Positions 54,038 through 63,786 of a stretch of DNA of 64,000 bases are shown here, in pieces. Source of the stretch: Pantoea endophytica (GTDB taxonomy: Bacteria > Pseudomonadota > Gammaproteobacteria > Enterobacterales > Enterobacteriaceae); NCBI RefSeq assembly GCF_002858935.1, contig NZ_PJRT01000017.1:1-64000 (forward strand), given 5' to 3'. Position numbers and translations under genes: made by a program. The notes under the pieces are model-generated. The model was given only the letters and a program-made list of their open reading frames with translations, was not told where the DNA came from and did not search any database. Within the stretch, counting starts at the first letter, position 1. Every line of letters begins with the position of its first letter.

Positions 54038-54278
54038 TCTCTTCTTCGATACCTTTCTTTTTTTGACTCTCAGTTTCTGAATCCTGCAGCAATCAAATCA
54101 ATTTGTAAAAAAATCGCTGAATTTACCGGCGTTTATCCACGGCATTGCACTCTGACCTTTTTCTGAAAACGAAAAAAACTAATGCTTTCAAAGCATTTGC
54201 GGTTAAGCGTGCCTGGCGACAACCTGAGCGCATTACGCTAAAGTAATGGCTCATTTTGTGGTGCTCGATGGAGTGACA

Positions 54279-54845
54279 ATGTACGACCAATATGACGCCC
54301 TGATTTTCGATATGGACGGCACAATTCTGGATACTGAGCCGACACATCGAAAAGCCTGGCAGCAGGTGCTTGGCCGCTATGGTTTCACCATGGATGAAGA
54401 AAAAATGGTGGGCTTCAATGGCGCTCCAACCTGGCAACTGGCGCAGTTCATTCTTGAGCAGAACAATGCAACGCACGATCCGCATCTGCTGGCGGCGGAA
54501 AAAACCGCTGCACTGAAAGCGATGTTGCTGGATGACGTGCGTCCGCTGCCGTTGATGGACGTGGTAAAGGCTTATCATGGTCGCCGTCCGATGGCGGTGG
54601 GCACCGGCAGTGAACACAGCCTGGCAAAAGCCTTACTCGAAGAGTTAGGTGTTTACCACCTGTTTGATGCGGTGGTCGGAGCGGATGACGTACAGCGTCA
54701 TAAGCCGCAGCCGGATACCTTTTTACGCTGCGCTGAATTAATGGGTATCGCACCCGAGCGCTGTGTAGTGTTTGAGGATGCTGACTTCGGCGTACAAGCC
54801 GCCAAAGCAGCAGGCATGGACGTGGTTGATGTCCGTTTACTGTGA
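54279..54845 (+). CDS. yqaB: fructose-1-phosphate/6-phosphogluconate phosphatase
   Basis: A 188-residue HAD-family phosphatase, the E. coli YqaB length. Motif I is IFDMDGTILDTEPTHRKAW (nucleophilic Asp near residue 11), motif II VGTGSEHS, motif III around the lysine in QRHKPQPDTF, and motif IV VFEDADFGVQAAKAAGM. The start at 54279 has GGAG upstream and matches E. coli. The stop codon overlaps the yqaA start. Confidence 0.94.
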   Translation: MYDQYDALIFDMDGTILDTEPTHRKAWQQVLGRYGFTMDEEKMVGFNGAPTWQLAQFILEQNNATHDPHLLAAEKTAALKAMLLDDVRPLPLMDVVKAYHGRRPMAVGTGSEHSLAKALLEELGVYHLFDAVVGADDVQRHKPQPDTFLRCAELMGIAPERCVVFEDADFGVQAAKAAGMDVVDVRLL

Positions 54846-55270
54846 ATGAATTTCTGACCTATGGATCGTTATTCGGCAGCAGCTTTCTTAGCGCGACTCT
54901 GTTACCAGGAAGCTCGGAAGCGGTGCTGGTTGCACTGCTGATCGCCCAAAAAGGTTCGGTTTATGGATTGTTATTGGCTGCATCAGTGGGAAACACGCTG
55001 GGTGGCCTGACCAACATTCTTCTTGGTCGCCTGATGCCGCCAAAAGGGCAAGGGCGATGGCACGACACAGCAATGACGTGGTTACACCGATTAGGACCTG
55101 CAGCACTGATTTTTAGCTGGCTGCCGGTAGTGGGCGACTTACTCTGCGTGCTCGCAGGTTGGTTGCGCTTTGCCTGGCTACCTTCAGTGCTGTTCCTCGC
55201 CATGGGTAAAACGCTGCGTTATATCGTTATCGCGACCGCCACATTGCAAACAATGCAATGGTGGCATTGA
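54842..55270 (+). CDS. yqaA: DedA-family membrane protein YqaA
   Basis: A 142-residue inner-membrane protein with about four hydrophobic segments, similar to E. coli YqaA ([39 protein letters not shown]). The family belongs to the DedA/VTT group, related to lipid scramblase and flippase proteins; its exact role is unknown. Translation begins at GTG 54842, overlapping the yqaB stop (GTGA). The ATG at 54846 is out of frame. Confidence 0.92.
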   Translation: MNEFLTYGSLFGSSFLSATLLPGSSEAVLVALLIAQKGSVYGLLLAASVGNTLGGLTNILLGRLMPPKGQGRWHDTAMTWLHRLGPAALIFSWLPVVGDLLCVLAGWLRFAWLPSVLFLAMGKTLRYIVIATATLQTMQWWH

Positions 55271-55343
55271 TTCGCACAGATTCGAGGCTACGGCTAACAT
55301 TATGCTGAACAAAAATAAATTATTAACACAGCGGGAGGTTAAC

Positions 55344-56906
55344 GTGATCCCGGACGTATCTAAGGCACTTTCCTGGCTGGAGGCGCATCCTGACGCGTTA
55401 AAGGGTATCGGCCGTGGTATTGAGCGCGAATCATTACGCGTAAAACCCGATGGTCACCTGGCAACCACAGGACATCCTGAGTCACTCGGTTCGGCGCTTA
55501 AGCATGATTGGATCACCACCGATTTTGCCGAAACGCTGATGGAGTTCATCACGCCAGTTGATCAGAGCATCGATCGTTCACTGGCGTTCCTGCGCGATAT
55601 TCACCGTCATGTGGCGCGTGAGTTAGGCGAGGAGCGCTTGTGGCCTTTCAGCATGCCGGGCTTCATTGATGACGTTGATAGCATCGAGCTGGCGCAGTAT
55701 GGCAGCTCGAACATTGGCAAAATGAAAACGCTGTATCGTCAGGGGCTGAAGAATCGCTATAGCGCGCTGATGCAGATTATCTCTGGCGTGCACTACAACT
55801 TCTCGTTGCCGCTGTCGTTTTGGCAGGAGTGGGCGGATGTAAAAGATGCCGAAAGCGGCAAAGAGACCATCTCTGCCGGCTATCTGCGTCTGATTCGTAA
55901 CTACTATCGTTTTGGCTGGGTCATTCCGTATCTGTTCGGTGCATCGCCAGCGATCTGCTCCTCTTTCCTGCAAGGGCGCGAAAGCAATTTGCCGTTTGAA
56001 GGTGATGGCAAGGGTACGCTGTGGCTGCCTCACGCCACCTCACTGCGCCTGAGCGACCTTGGTTATACCAACAAATCGCAGAGCGGTTTGGGTATCACTT
56101 TTAACTCGCTGGAAGGTTACGTTGCAGCACTGAAGGCAGCGATTAAAACGCCGTCGGAAGAGTATGCCGCCATGGGTACCAAAGATGCCGAAGGCAACTG
56201 GCTGCAGCTGAACACCAATGTGCTGCAAATTGAAAACGAGCTGTATGCGCCGATTCGTCCGAAACGCGTTACGCGTTCAGGCGAGGCACCATCCGATGCG
56301 CTGTTGCGTGGCGGTATTGAATACATTGAAGTGCGTTCGCTGGACATCAACCCATTCTCCGCGATTGGCGTAGATGCCGATCAGGCGCGCTTCCTCGATC
56401 TGTTCCTGATTTGGTGTACGCTGGCTGATGCGCCAGAAATGAGCGCGGATGAGCTGCTGTGTACGCGTAAAAACTGGAATCGCGTGGTGATGGAAGGGCG
56501 TAAGCCTGGCCAGGTCATTGCAGTAGGTTGCAGCGAAAAAGAACATACGCTGGTTGAAGTGGGTAAAGCGCTGTTTGCCGATCTGCGTCGCGTGGCGGAA
56601 GTGCTCGACAGCAATCACGGCAACACGCAATATCAACAGGTTTGCGATCAACTGGTGGCATCTTTCGACGATCCTGAGCTAACCTATTCGGCGCGCATCC
56701 TGCATGCGATCAAAGAAAACGGTTTGACCGGCGCGGGCGTGGCATTGGCAGAGCAATATCGTCATCTGCTGTGTGAAGAGTCGTTAGAGATTCTGACTGA
56801 AGAAGATTTTAGTCGTCAGGCGCTGGAGTCGGTGCAGGCACAAGAGAAGCTGGAACAGAGCGATACGCTGGATTTCGAAAGCTACCTTGCGGGTCGCGAA
56901 GGCTAG
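55344..56906 (+). CDS. gshA: glutamate-cysteine ligase
   Basis: A 520-residue enzyme (E. coli 518) that makes gamma-glutamylcysteine, the first step of glutathione synthesis. It starts with a rare GTG codon at 55344 ([15 protein letters not shown] follows), preceded by GGGAGG at 5-bp spacing; the E. coli gene likewise uses a rare start (TTG). Signatures are [41 protein letters not shown] and the [13 protein letters not shown] active-site segment. ATG codons further upstream in frame lie in or near yqaA and lack homology. Confidence 0.95.
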   Translation: MIPDVSKALSWLEAHPDALKGIGRGIERESLRVKPDGHLATTGHPESLGSALKHDWITTDFAETLMEFITPVDQSIDRSLAFLRDIHRHVARELGEERLWPFSMPGFIDDVDSIELAQYGSSNIGKMKTLYRQGLKNRYSALMQIISGVHYNFSLPLSFWQEWADVKDAESGKETISAGYLRLIRNYYRFGWVIPYLFGASPAICSSFLQGRESNLPFEGDGKGTLWLPHATSLRLSDLGYTNKSQSGLGITFNSLEGYVAALKAAIKTPSEEYAAMGTKDAEGNWLQLNTNVLQIENELYAPIRPKRVTRSGEAPSDALLRGGIEYIEVRSLDINPFSAIGVDADQARFLDLFLIWCTLADAPEMSADELLCTRKNWNRVVMEGRKPGQVIAVGCSEKEHTLVEVGKALFADLRRVAEVLDSNHGNTQYQQVCDQLVASFDDPELTYSARILHAIKENGLTGAGVALAEQYRHLLCEESLEILTEEDFSRQALESVQAQEKLEQSDTLDFESYLAGREG

Positions 56907-56911
56907 AAAAG

Positions 56912-56985
56912 AAAATGGCCACATCAATGTGGCCAAAATAAACATCTCTGTTGTCAGGGATGATGATAACAAATGCGCGTCTTTC
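56912..56985 (-). ncRNA. micA: MicA small regulatory RNA
   Basis: On the minus strand, GAAAGACGCGCATTTGTTAT and the following CATCATCCCTGA match the 5' antisense domain of E. coli MicA as I remember it, followed by an A/T-rich Hfq-binding region and a terminator hairpin TGGCCACAT/ATGTGGCCA ending in TTTTCTTTT. It lies between gshA and luxS on the opposite strand, exactly as in E. coli. MicA base-pairs with the ompA leader, and also lamB and phoP, to repress outer-membrane proteins during envelope stress. The 3' end may extend to about 56907. Confidence 0.93.
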
Positions 56986-56991
56986 ATATAT

Positions 56992-57019
56992 TCAGACGCT
57001 GGACGAACAGAAAAGTTTC
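56992..57019 (-). promoter_or_regulatory. sigma-E-type promoter of micA
   Basis: Read on the minus strand: GAAACTT (57019-57013), a 16-bp spacer, then TCTGA (56996-56992), six bases before the inferred start of MicA. This fits the RpoE consensus GGAACTT-N15-16-TCTGA. Confidence 0.8.
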
Positions 57020-57057
57020 ATCGTTTTAAAAAAAAATCTCAAAACAGGAGGTGACGT

Positions 57058-57573
57058 ATGCCACTACTGGATAGTTTTACTGTTGATCACACCATCATGG
57101 GCGCACCTGCAGTACGCGTAGCAAAAACCATGAAAACTCCGCATGGCGATACCATCACCGTTTTCGACCTGCGTTTTTGCCGTCCGAATATTGAAATTCT
57201 GACTGAGCGTGGCATTCATACGCTGGAGCACCTGTTTGCTGGCTTCATGCGTAATCATCTGAATGGTGATGGCGTTGAAATCGTCGACATCTCGCCAATG
57301 GGTTGCCGCACCGGCTTCTACATGAGTTTGATTGGCACGCCTGACGAGCAGCGTGTAGCGAAAGCCTGGAAAGGCGCGATGGAAGATGTCCTGAAAGTCA
57401 AAGAGCAGGGCCAGATTCCAGAGCTGAACGAATACCAGTGCGGCAGCTACAAACTGCACTCACTGGATGAAGCGCAGCAGATCGCGCGCAATGTGCTGGC
57501 GCACGACATCGGCGTGAACCGCAACGAAGATTTGAAGCTGCCAGCGGAAAAGCTGAAAGAGCTGCACATCTAG
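57058..57573 (+). CDS. luxS: S-ribosylhomocysteine lyase
   Basis: A 171-residue iron-dependent enzyme that cleaves S-ribosylhomocysteine to homocysteine and DPD, the autoinducer-2 precursor. Metal ligands: HTLEHLF (HxxEH near residues 54-58) and the cysteine in YQCGSY; the catalytic cysteine is in MGCRTGFY. An exceptionally strong ribosome site AGGAGGTGA precedes the start. The divergent micA promoter lies within its leader. Confidence 0.98.
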   Translation: MPLLDSFTVDHTIMGAPAVRVAKTMKTPHGDTITVFDLRFCRPNIEILTERGIHTLEHLFAGFMRNHLNGDGVEIVDISPMGCRTGFYMSLIGTPDEQRVAKAWKGAMEDVLKVKEQGQIPELNEYQCGSYKLHSLDEAQQIARNVLAHDIGVNRNEDLKLPAEKLKELHI

Positions 57574-57585
57574 TTGAGACACCAT

Positions 57586-57616
57586 GAAAAACGCCGCGAT
57601 TATCGCGGCGTTTTTG
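57586..57616. terminator. bidirectional terminator between luxS and corB
   Basis: ACGCCGCGA/TCGCGGCGT stem with a TTA loop; an A-tract on the left and a T-tract on the right serve both convergent genes. Confidence 0.9.
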
Positions 57617-57626
57617 TTTACAGGCT

Positions 57627-58916
57627 TCAGGAGCCGATGGAGGATTTCAGTGCGTGGTGTGGCGTAATGCGCACCTGCTTCACCATGTTGTCCTGCACAT
57701 CAAGGATATCGATATCGTAGGCGCCAAGTGTGACACGAGTATCGACCAGCGGAATCTCTTCCAGTGCTTCCAGCAGCATGCCGTTAATGGTGCGCGCATC
57801 CTCTTCCGGTAACGTCCAGTTAAAGGCTTTGTTGATTTCACGCACATTGGCGCTGCCTTCAATCAATACCGAACCATCATTTTGCGGCATGACTTCTTCG
57901 GCCAACGACGGCGACATGGAGGTGGTGAAATCGCCGACGATCTCTTCCAGAATATCTTCGATCGTCACTAAGCCTTTAACATCGCCATATTCATCAACCA
58001 CCATGCCGACTTTCTTTTTGTTGCGCTGAAATTTAACCAGCTGCACGTTAAGCGGCGTGCCTTCCGGTACATAGTAAATCTCATCAGCAGCACGCAGCAG
58101 GCGATCTTTGTTGAACTCTTTCTTCTCGGTCATCATGCGCCAGGCTTCACGCACGCGCAGCATACCAACACAGTCATCCAGCGAGTCACGGAACAGGACG
58201 ATACGCCCATGCGGCGAATGACTCAGCTGGCGCTCAATCGATTTCCAGTCATCATTGACGTTGATGCCGACGATCTCATTGCGCGGCACCATGATGTCAT
58301 CCACGCTGACTTTCTCCAGATCAAGCACTGACAGCAGCATGTCCTGATTACGCCGCGACATCAGCGAGCGCGACTCATGCACAATGGTGCGCAACTCTTC
58401 TTTGCTTAACGCCGAACTGATGGAACCGTCGGTTTTAATGCCCACCATGCGCATCAGAATGCGGGTTATGGTATTCAGCAGCCACACCAGCGGCAGCATC
58501 ACATACTGCAGCGGAGCCAGTAACACGCTACTGGGATAGGCCACTTTTTCTGGATAGAGCGCCGCGACCGTTTTCGGCAGCACCTCGGCAAATACCAGCA
58601 CGACAAAAGTCAGAATGCCGGTGGCAATCGCTACGCCAGCATCACCATACAGGCGCATACCGACAATGGTGCCGAGTGCGGAGGCGAGAATATTAACGAG
58701 GTTGTTGCCAATTAAAACCAGGCTGATCAGGCGGTCGGGACGACGCAGAAGTTTTTCTACCCGACGCGCACCGCGATTGCCGCTTTTGGCTTTATGGCGC
58801 AGTTTGTAGCGATTAAGCGTCATCATGCCGGTCTCTGAACCGGAGAAATAGGCAGAGACCAGCACCATGATGACCAGCGTAATGATCAGCGTGGTGGTTG
58901 AAACGTGTTCCAACAC
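57627..58916 (-). CDS. corB: CNNM/CorB-family magnesium-resistance membrane protein
   Basis: A 429-residue protein (E. coli YfjD/CorB). It has an N-terminal DUF21 membrane domain with three or four helices (VSAYFSGSETGMMTLNRYKLRH), a cytosolic CBS-domain pair (VSVDDIMVPRNEIVGI; VDEYGDVKGLVTIEDILEEIVGDF) and a C-terminal CorC/HlyC-type domain. The family is linked to magnesium and cobalt efflux. Seven bases separate it from ypjD upstream, so one transcript is likely. Confidence 0.93.
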   Translation of the reverse strand: MLEHVSTTTLIITLVIMVLVSAYFSGSETGMMTLNRYKLRHKAKSGNRGARRVEKLLRRPDRLISLVLIGNNLVNILASALGTIVGMRLYGDAGVAIATGILTFVVLVFAEVLPKTVAALYPEKVAYPSSVLLAPLQYVMLPLVWLLNTITRILMRMVGIKTDGSISSALSKEELRTIVHESRSLMSRRNQDMLLSVLDLEKVSVDDIMVPRNEIVGINVNDDWKSIERQLSHSPHGRIVLFRDSLDDCVGMLRVREAWRMMTEKKEFNKDRLLRAADEIYYVPEGTPLNVQLVKFQRNKKKVGMVVDEYGDVKGLVTIEDILEEIVGDFTTSMSPSLAEEVMPQNDGSVLIEGSANVREINKAFNWTLPEEDARTINGMLLEALEEIPLVDTRVTLGAYDIDILDVQDNMVKQVRITPHHALKSSIGS

Positions 58917-58923
58917 AAAATCC

Positions 58924-59718
58924 TTAGTGAGAGGTGAGCAGGTGCTGAAGCACGCGGCTGCCGAAGTAGGCCATGGTTAGCAGCAATGCGCCGCCACAGT
59001 TAAACCACACGACGCGGCGTCCGCGCCAGCCTTCACGATAGTGTCCCCAAAGCAGAACGATGTAGACAAACCAGGCAATGATGGAGAGAACAGCTTTATC
59101 CACATTCTCAGCGCTAAACAGGTTATGCATGAAGAGCAAACCGGTGCACAGCACCAGCGTCAACAGCACAACGCCAATCTGCGTGATGTGGAACATTTTG
59201 CGCTCAATGCTGAGCAGCGGCGGCATATCCTGAGTGAAAGCCAGTTTCTTATTTTTCAACTGGTAATCGATCCACGCCAGCTGCAGCGCATACAGTGCCG
59301 CGATGATCAGCGTGGCATAGGCAAACAGCGACAGACCGATGTGAACCATCATGCCCGGCGTGGTTTCCAGATGCGTAATAAAGGCATTGGGCACAAAAGT
59401 GGCAAAGGCCAGATTAATCAATGCAAAGCTGTAAACAATCGGCAGCAGCAGCCAGCCACGATTGCGCGAGGCGACAATTGTCATGATGGCGCAGATCAGC
59501 AGGCTAACCAGCGAGCCGATATTAAGCAGGCTGAGGTTTTGCCCGTTATCAACAGCAAAAATGCGCTGCTGCAGAGCAATGGCGTGCGCAATCAGCGCCA
59601 CGCAGGCAGAAAGCACAGCAAAACGACGCCAGCCACCGTTGCGTTTAAGCAGGCTGGGAATGATCAATGCAAGGCTGAGGGAGTAGGCGAACAGCGCCAC
59701 GATCGCGAAAACGAACAT
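58924..59718 (-). CDS. ypjD: cytochrome c assembly-like membrane protein YpjD
   Basis: A 264-residue inner-membrane protein with about eight hydrophobic helices, similar to E. coli YpjD (also called CorE) and to the CcmC/CcsA heme-handling family. NRGWLLLPIVYSFALINLAFA and LWGHYREGWRGRRVVWFN are typical; the last resembles the family tryptophan-rich WGxxWxW motif in degenerate form. Role unresolved. MFVFAIVALFAYSLSL (59718) has AAAGGA upstream and matches the E. coli start. Divergent from ffh. Confidence 0.92.
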   Translation of the reverse strand: MFVFAIVALFAYSLSLALIIPSLLKRNGGWRRFAVLSACVALIAHAIALQQRIFAVDNGQNLSLLNIGSLVSLLICAIMTIVASRNRGWLLLPIVYSFALINLAFATFVPNAFITHLETTPGMMVHIGLSLFAYATLIIAALYALQLAWIDYQLKNKKLAFTQDMPPLLSIERKMFHITQIGVVLLTLVLCTGLLFMHNLFSAENVDKAVLSIIAWFVYIVLLWGHYREGWRGRRVVWFNCGGALLLTMAYFGSRVLQHLLTSH

Positions 59719-59803
59719 AGATCCTTTCAGGTATCGGTCAGATAAGGAAAAAAGCAGTATAGCGCCAGCAGCAGCAGGCTCCAAACGATCTGACGGTCAA
59801 TTG

Positions 59804-59832
59804 CAGAGATCGCTTCGTCTTCGTGTTATAAT
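59804..59832 (+). promoter_or_regulatory. ffh promoter (extended -10)
   Basis: TATAAT at 59827-59832 is preceded by TG in the extended -10 position (TGTTATAAT). The best -35 is poor, so the extended -10 probably compensates. Confidence 0.6.
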
Positions 59833-59885
59833 CCGCCGCATTGTGTCGCCTATGGCGGCCTCGCTACGGTTCTAAGTGAGAGAGC

Positions 59886-61247
59886 ATGTTTGATAATTTA
59901 ACCGATCGTTTGTCGCAAACCCTGCGCAATATCAGCGGCCGCGGAAGGCTGACTGAAGACAACATCAAAGACACGCTGCGTGAAGTCCGCATGGCGCTGC
60001 TGGAAGCTGACGTTGCGCTGCCGGTAGTGCGTGAATTTATTAATCGCGTGAAAGAGGCCGCCGTTGGCCACGATGTGAACAAAAGCCTGACGCCAGGCCA
60101 GGAGTTCATCAAAATCGTGCGCAACGAACTGGTTGCGGCGATGGGCGCTGAAAATAATGCGCTCAATCTGAATGCTCAGCCGCCAGCCGTGGTGCTGATG
60201 GCAGGTTTGCAAGGTGCTGGTAAAACCACTAGCGTGGCGAAACTGGGTAAATTCTTGCGCGAGAAGCATAAGAAAAAAGTGCTGGTAGTTTCTGCTGACG
60301 TTTATCGCCCCGCGGCGATCAAACAGCTGGAAACCCTGGCTGGCCAGGTCGGCGTGGATTTCTGTCCGTCCGATCTGAGTCAAAAGCCGGTAGATATTGT
60401 TCAGAACGCGCTAAAACAAGCCAAAGTGCAATTCTACGATGTGCTGCTGGTGGATACCGCCGGTCGTTTACACGTCGATGAAGCGATGATGGACGAAATC
60501 AAACAGGTACACGCCGCGATAAATCCGGTGGAAACCCTGTTTGTGGTCGATGCCATGACCGGTCAGGATGCCGCCAACACCGCGAAAGCCTTCAACGAAG
60601 CGCTGCCGCTGACCGGTGTGATCCTGACGAAAGTCGATGGTGATGCGCGCGGTGGTGCGGCGCTGTCGATTCGTCACATTACCGGCAAGCCAATCAAATT
60701 TATGGGGATGGGTGAGAAGACCGAAGCGCTGGAAGCTTTCTATCCAGAGCGTATCGCGTCGCGCATTCTCGGCATGGGCGATGTTCTGTCGCTGATCGAA
60801 GATATCGAAAGCAAAGTTGACCGCGATCAGGCGGAGAAACTGGCGAAGAAACTGAAAACCGGCGACGGTTTTGATCTCAACGACTTCCTTGAGCAGTTGA
60901 AGCAGATGCGTAACATGGGCGGCATGGCGAGCCTGATGGGCAAACTGCCGGGCATGGGGCAACTGCCTGACAACGTGAAATCGCAGATGGATGACAAAGT
61001 GCTGGTCCGCATGGAAGCCATCATCAATTCGATGACGCGTAAAGAGCGTGAGAAGCCAGAAATTATCAAGGGGTCGCGCAAACGTCGTATTGCGTTGGGC
61101 TCAGGCATGCAGGTGCAAGATGTCAACCGACTGCTGAAACAGTTCGATGATATGCAGCGCATGATGAAGAAAATGAAGAAAGGCGGCATGGCCAAAATGA
61201 TGCGTGGCATGAAAGGTATGATGCCGCCTGGATTCCCTGGTCGCTAA
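59886..61247 (+). CDS. ffh: signal recognition particle GTPase
   Basis: A 453-residue SRP54 homologue, the same length as E. coli Ffh. With 4.5S RNA it binds hydrophobic signals on nascent chains and docks with FtsY. N domain about 1-85; G domain with MAGLQGAGKTTSVAKLGKF, DTAGRLHVDEAMM and TKVDGDARGGAAL; C-terminal methionine-rich M domain ending KGGMAKMMRGMKGMMPPGFP. Confidence 0.98.
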   Translation: MFDNLTDRLSQTLRNISGRGRLTEDNIKDTLREVRMALLEADVALPVVREFINRVKEAAVGHDVNKSLTPGQEFIKIVRNELVAAMGAENNALNLNAQPPAVVLMAGLQGAGKTTSVAKLGKFLREKHKKKVLVVSADVYRPAAIKQLETLAGQVGVDFCPSDLSQKPVDIVQNALKQAKVQFYDVLLVDTAGRLHVDEAMMDEIKQVHAAINPVETLFVVDAMTGQDAANTAKAFNEALPLTGVILTKVDGDARGGAALSIRHITGKPIKFMGMGEKTEALEAFYPERIASRILGMGDVLSLIEDIESKVDRDQAEKLAKKLKTGDGFDLNDFLEQLKQMRNMGGMASLMGKLPGMGQLPDNVKSQMDDKVLVRMEAIINSMTRKEREKPEIIKGSRKRRIALGSGMQVQDVNRLLKQFDDMQRMMKKMKKGGMAKMMRGMKGMMPPGFPGR

Positions 61248-61285
61248 GGCGGCCGTCATAAAGCCGGAAATTTGGCACGCTTAGG

Positions 61286-61313
61286 TTGCTTTTTGCGCCA
61301 AAATGAGTAAAAT
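61286..61313 (+). promoter_or_regulatory. rpsP operon promoter
   Basis: TTGCTT at 61286-61291 and TAAAAT at 61308-61313, 16 bp apart, upstream of the leader hairpin of rpsP. Confidence 0.55.
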
Positions 61314-61331
61314 TTTCGGGCTTTTTATATC

Positions 61332-61370
61332 GCGCTCGGGCCCCGTTCCTCGATGGGGCCCGAGCGCTTT
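61332..61370 (+). promoter_or_regulatory. stem-loop in the rpsP leader
   Basis: A perfect 13-bp stem (GCGCTCGGGCCCC/GGGGCCCGAGCGC) with a 10-base loop is followed by TTTATTAA. It begins only about 12 bases after the predicted transcription start and lies 20 bases before the rpsP start codon. It could be an attenuator, a terminator for ffh read-through, or a translational control element. Confidence 0.55.
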
Positions 61371-61389
61371 ATTAACTAATGAGGATGTT

Positions 61390-61638
61390 ATGGTAACAAT
61401 TCGTTTGGCACGTCACGGCGCTAAAAAGCGTCCGTTCTATCAGGTCGTCGTCACTGACAGCCGCAATGCTCGTAACGGTCGTTTCATCGAGCGCGTAGGT
61501 TTCTTCAACCCGATCGCTTCTGGTCAGGCTGAAGGTCTGCGTCTGGATCTGGACCGTATTGAGCACTGGGTTGGCCAGGGCGCAACGCTTTCTGATCGCG
61601 TTAACGCGCTGATCAAAGAAGCAAAGAAAGCAGCTTAA
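61390..61638 (+). CDS. rpsP: 30S ribosomal protein S16
   Basis: An 82-residue S16 of E. coli length: [20 protein letters not shown] at the N terminus and a lysine/alanine-rich tail. The ATG at 61390 follows TGAGGATGTT. First gene of rpsP-rimM-trmD-rplS. Confidence 0.98.
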   Translation: MVTIRLARHGAKKRPFYQVVVTDSRNARNGRFIERVGFFNPIASGQAEGLRLDLDRIEHWVGQGATLSDRVNALIKEAKKAA

Positions 61639-61656
61639 TCTGTCACGGTGGTGAGC

Positions 61657-62205
61657 ATGAGCATTAAACCTGCCGGGCAGCCTCCCGTTAACCCGATTGT
61701 ATTGGGAAAAATGGGCGCGGCTTACGGAATTCGGGGTTGGCTCAAAGTGTTTTCCTCCACTGAAGACGCTGAAAGCATCTTCGACTACCAACCTTGGTTC
61801 ATCCAGCGCGCCGGTAAATGGCAGCAGGTCGAACTCGAGGGCTGGAAGCACCACAATCAGGACCTGATCATCAAAGTCAAAGGCATTGACGATCGGGACG
61901 CTGCGGCACAGTTGACCAATTGCGAAATTACGGTCGACTCCACGCAGCTGCCAGCGCTGGAAGCAGGCGATTACTACTGGAAAGACCTTATGGGAATGAA
62001 AGTAGTGAACCTCGAAGGCTACGAGATGGGCAAAGTCATTGATTTGATGGAAACCGGATCGAACGACGTTCTCGTCGTTAAGGCAAACCTGAAGGATGCA
62101 TTCGGTGCGCAAGAGCGGTTAATCCCGTTTCTTGATGAACAGGTTATCAAGAAAGTCGATCTCTCTACTGGCCTTATTGAAGTAGATTGGGATCCTGGTT
62201 TTTGA
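61657..62205 (+). CDS. rimM: ribosome maturation factor RimM
   Basis: A 182-residue 30S assembly factor that binds S19 and aids maturation of the 3' domain of 16S r[22 protein letters not shown] starts the N-terminal RimM domain; a C-terminal PRC-barrel begins near [15 protein letters not shown]. The ATG at 61657 gives the E. coli length; in-frame GTG codons at 61648 and 61651 are less likely. Confidence 0.97.
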   Translation: MSIKPAGQPPVNPIVLGKMGAAYGIRGWLKVFSSTEDAESIFDYQPWFIQRAGKWQQVELEGWKHHNQDLIIKVKGIDDRDAAAQLTNCEITVDSTQLPALEAGDYYWKDLMGMKVVNLEGYEMGKVIDLMETGSNDVLVVKANLKDAFGAQERLIPFLDEQVIKKVDLSTGLIEVDWDPGF

Positions 62206-62240
62206 TCTCCGGACAATCCGGTAACGTAACGGCGAACGCG

Positions 62241-63005
62241 ATGTGGATTGGTGTTATTAGCCTGTTTCCAGAGATGTTTCGCGCTATTACCGAGTACGGG
62301 GTAACTGGCCGGGCAGTAAAAAATGGCCTGCTCGACATTCACAGCTGGAGTCCTCGTGACTTCACGCATGACCGGCACCGTACCGTGGACGATCGTCCTT
62401 ACGGCGGCGGACCGGGAATGTTGATGATGGTGCAACCCTTACGGGACGCCATCTCCGCAGCGAAAGCAGCGGCGGGAGAAGGTGCTAAGGTGATTTATCT
62501 TTCACCTCAGGGACGCAAACTGGACCAACAGGGCGTTTGCGAACTGGCGACCCATCAGAAGTTGATTCTGGTGTGTGGTCGCTATGAAGGGATAGATGAG
62601 CGCGTGATTCACACTGAGATTGATGAAGAATGGTCAATCGGTGATTACGTTCTTAGTGGCGGTGAGCTGCCAGCCATGACGTTGATAGACTCGGTCGCCC
62701 GGTTTATTCCCGGCGTACTGGGAAAACAGGCGTCAGCCGATGAGGATTCGTTCTCGGATGGTTTGCTGGATTGCCCGCACTATACCCGACCTGAAGTGTT
62801 AGAAGGGATGGAAGTTCCGCCAGTTTTACTGTCGGGCAACCATGCCGATATTCGCCGCTGGCGCCTGAAACAGTCGTTAGGCCGTACCTGGCTAAGAAGA
62901 CCTGAACTTCTGGAAAACCTGGCTCTGACTGAAGAGCAAGCACGGTTGCTAAATGAGTTCCAGCGTGAACATCAGCAGCAACAAAACGATGAGGCGGGAG
63001 AGTAA
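62241..63005 (+). CDS. trmD: tRNA (guanine-37-N1)-methyltransferase
   Basis: A 254-residue SPOUT methyltransferase that makes m1G37, preventing +1 frameshifts. The trefoil-knot SAM site is [16 protein letters not shown], with [14 protein letters not shown] before it; the N-terminal [13 protein letters not shown] is diagnostic. It starts at ATG 62241; the upstream in-frame ATG at 62187 overlaps rimM. Confidence 0.98.
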   Translation: MWIGVISLFPEMFRAITEYGVTGRAVKNGLLDIHSWSPRDFTHDRHRTVDDRPYGGGPGMLMMVQPLRDAISAAKAAAGEGAKVIYLSPQGRKLDQQGVCELATHQKLILVCGRYEGIDERVIHTEIDEEWSIGDYVLSGGELPAMTLIDSVARFIPGVLGKQASADEDSFSDGLLDCPHYTRPEVLEGMEVPPVLLSGNHADIRRWRLKQSLGRTWLRRPELLENLALTEEQARLLNEFQREHQQQQNDEAGE

Positions 63006-63398
<393 letters not shown>

Positions 63399-63425
63399 GC
63401 GACTTCTCAAAGTTAATAGCAAACA

Positions 63426-63457
63426 AGGGGTTGGCCATTTGGCCAGCCCCTTTTTTT
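63426..63457 (+). terminator. rho-independent terminator of the rpsP operon
   Basis: GGGGTTGGCC/GGCCAGCCCC stem (one G-T pair) with an ATTT loop, followed by seven T. Confidence 0.93.
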
Positions 63458-63786
63458 ATGGGCGTATAAGAGCGCAGGATCATCCCTAAGATGGAAAAGT
63501 GTATGTTTCCTGAAAACAATGAAAATCAAAATGTTATACCAAACTTTCAGTTGAGAGCATCATCAGAAAATAATTGTATGTAACCTTTAGTTTACACTTT
63601 CACTCTGCCGTCATTTCAATTATGTATTTGATTTTAATGGTTATTTTAATATTACCTGTGTTTTTTATTTGATGTGGTAATAAATGTGTACATGGGTGGA
63701 TTGCAACCTGTACAGGGTGTGATAAAGTAAGCGCCATCCTCAGTGAGGATCCCAAACCGCATAAACGAGTGAAAAGGATCGCAATC
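63458..63786 (+). promoter_or_regulatory. aroF control region with TyrR box
   Basis: No gene is visible in this AT-rich region. A TyrR box close to consensus (TGTAAC-N6-TTTACA) lies at 63579-63596. A second, weaker one (TGGATT-N6-TGTACA) is possible at 63697-63714. In E. coli TyrR with tyrosine represses aroF through several such boxes. The core promoter is not assigned. Confidence 0.65.

Noticed and set aside
53480-54092. Antisense open frames with repeated [18 protein letters not shown] peptides
   Set aside because: They are reverse-strand readings of the tandem tRNA-Arg genes, a known source of spurious proteins.
56916-56935. Hairpin after gshA as the gshA terminator
   Set aside because: Its T-tract is on the minus strand; it is the terminator of MicA.
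59041-59745. A 234-codon frame antisense to ypjD
   Set aside because: Polar, Gln/Asn/Arg-rich composition arises from reversing a membrane-protein gene.
61372-62112. A 246-codon open frame antisense to rpsP and rimM
   Set aside because: Spans two conserved genes and their junction in antisense; no start signal.
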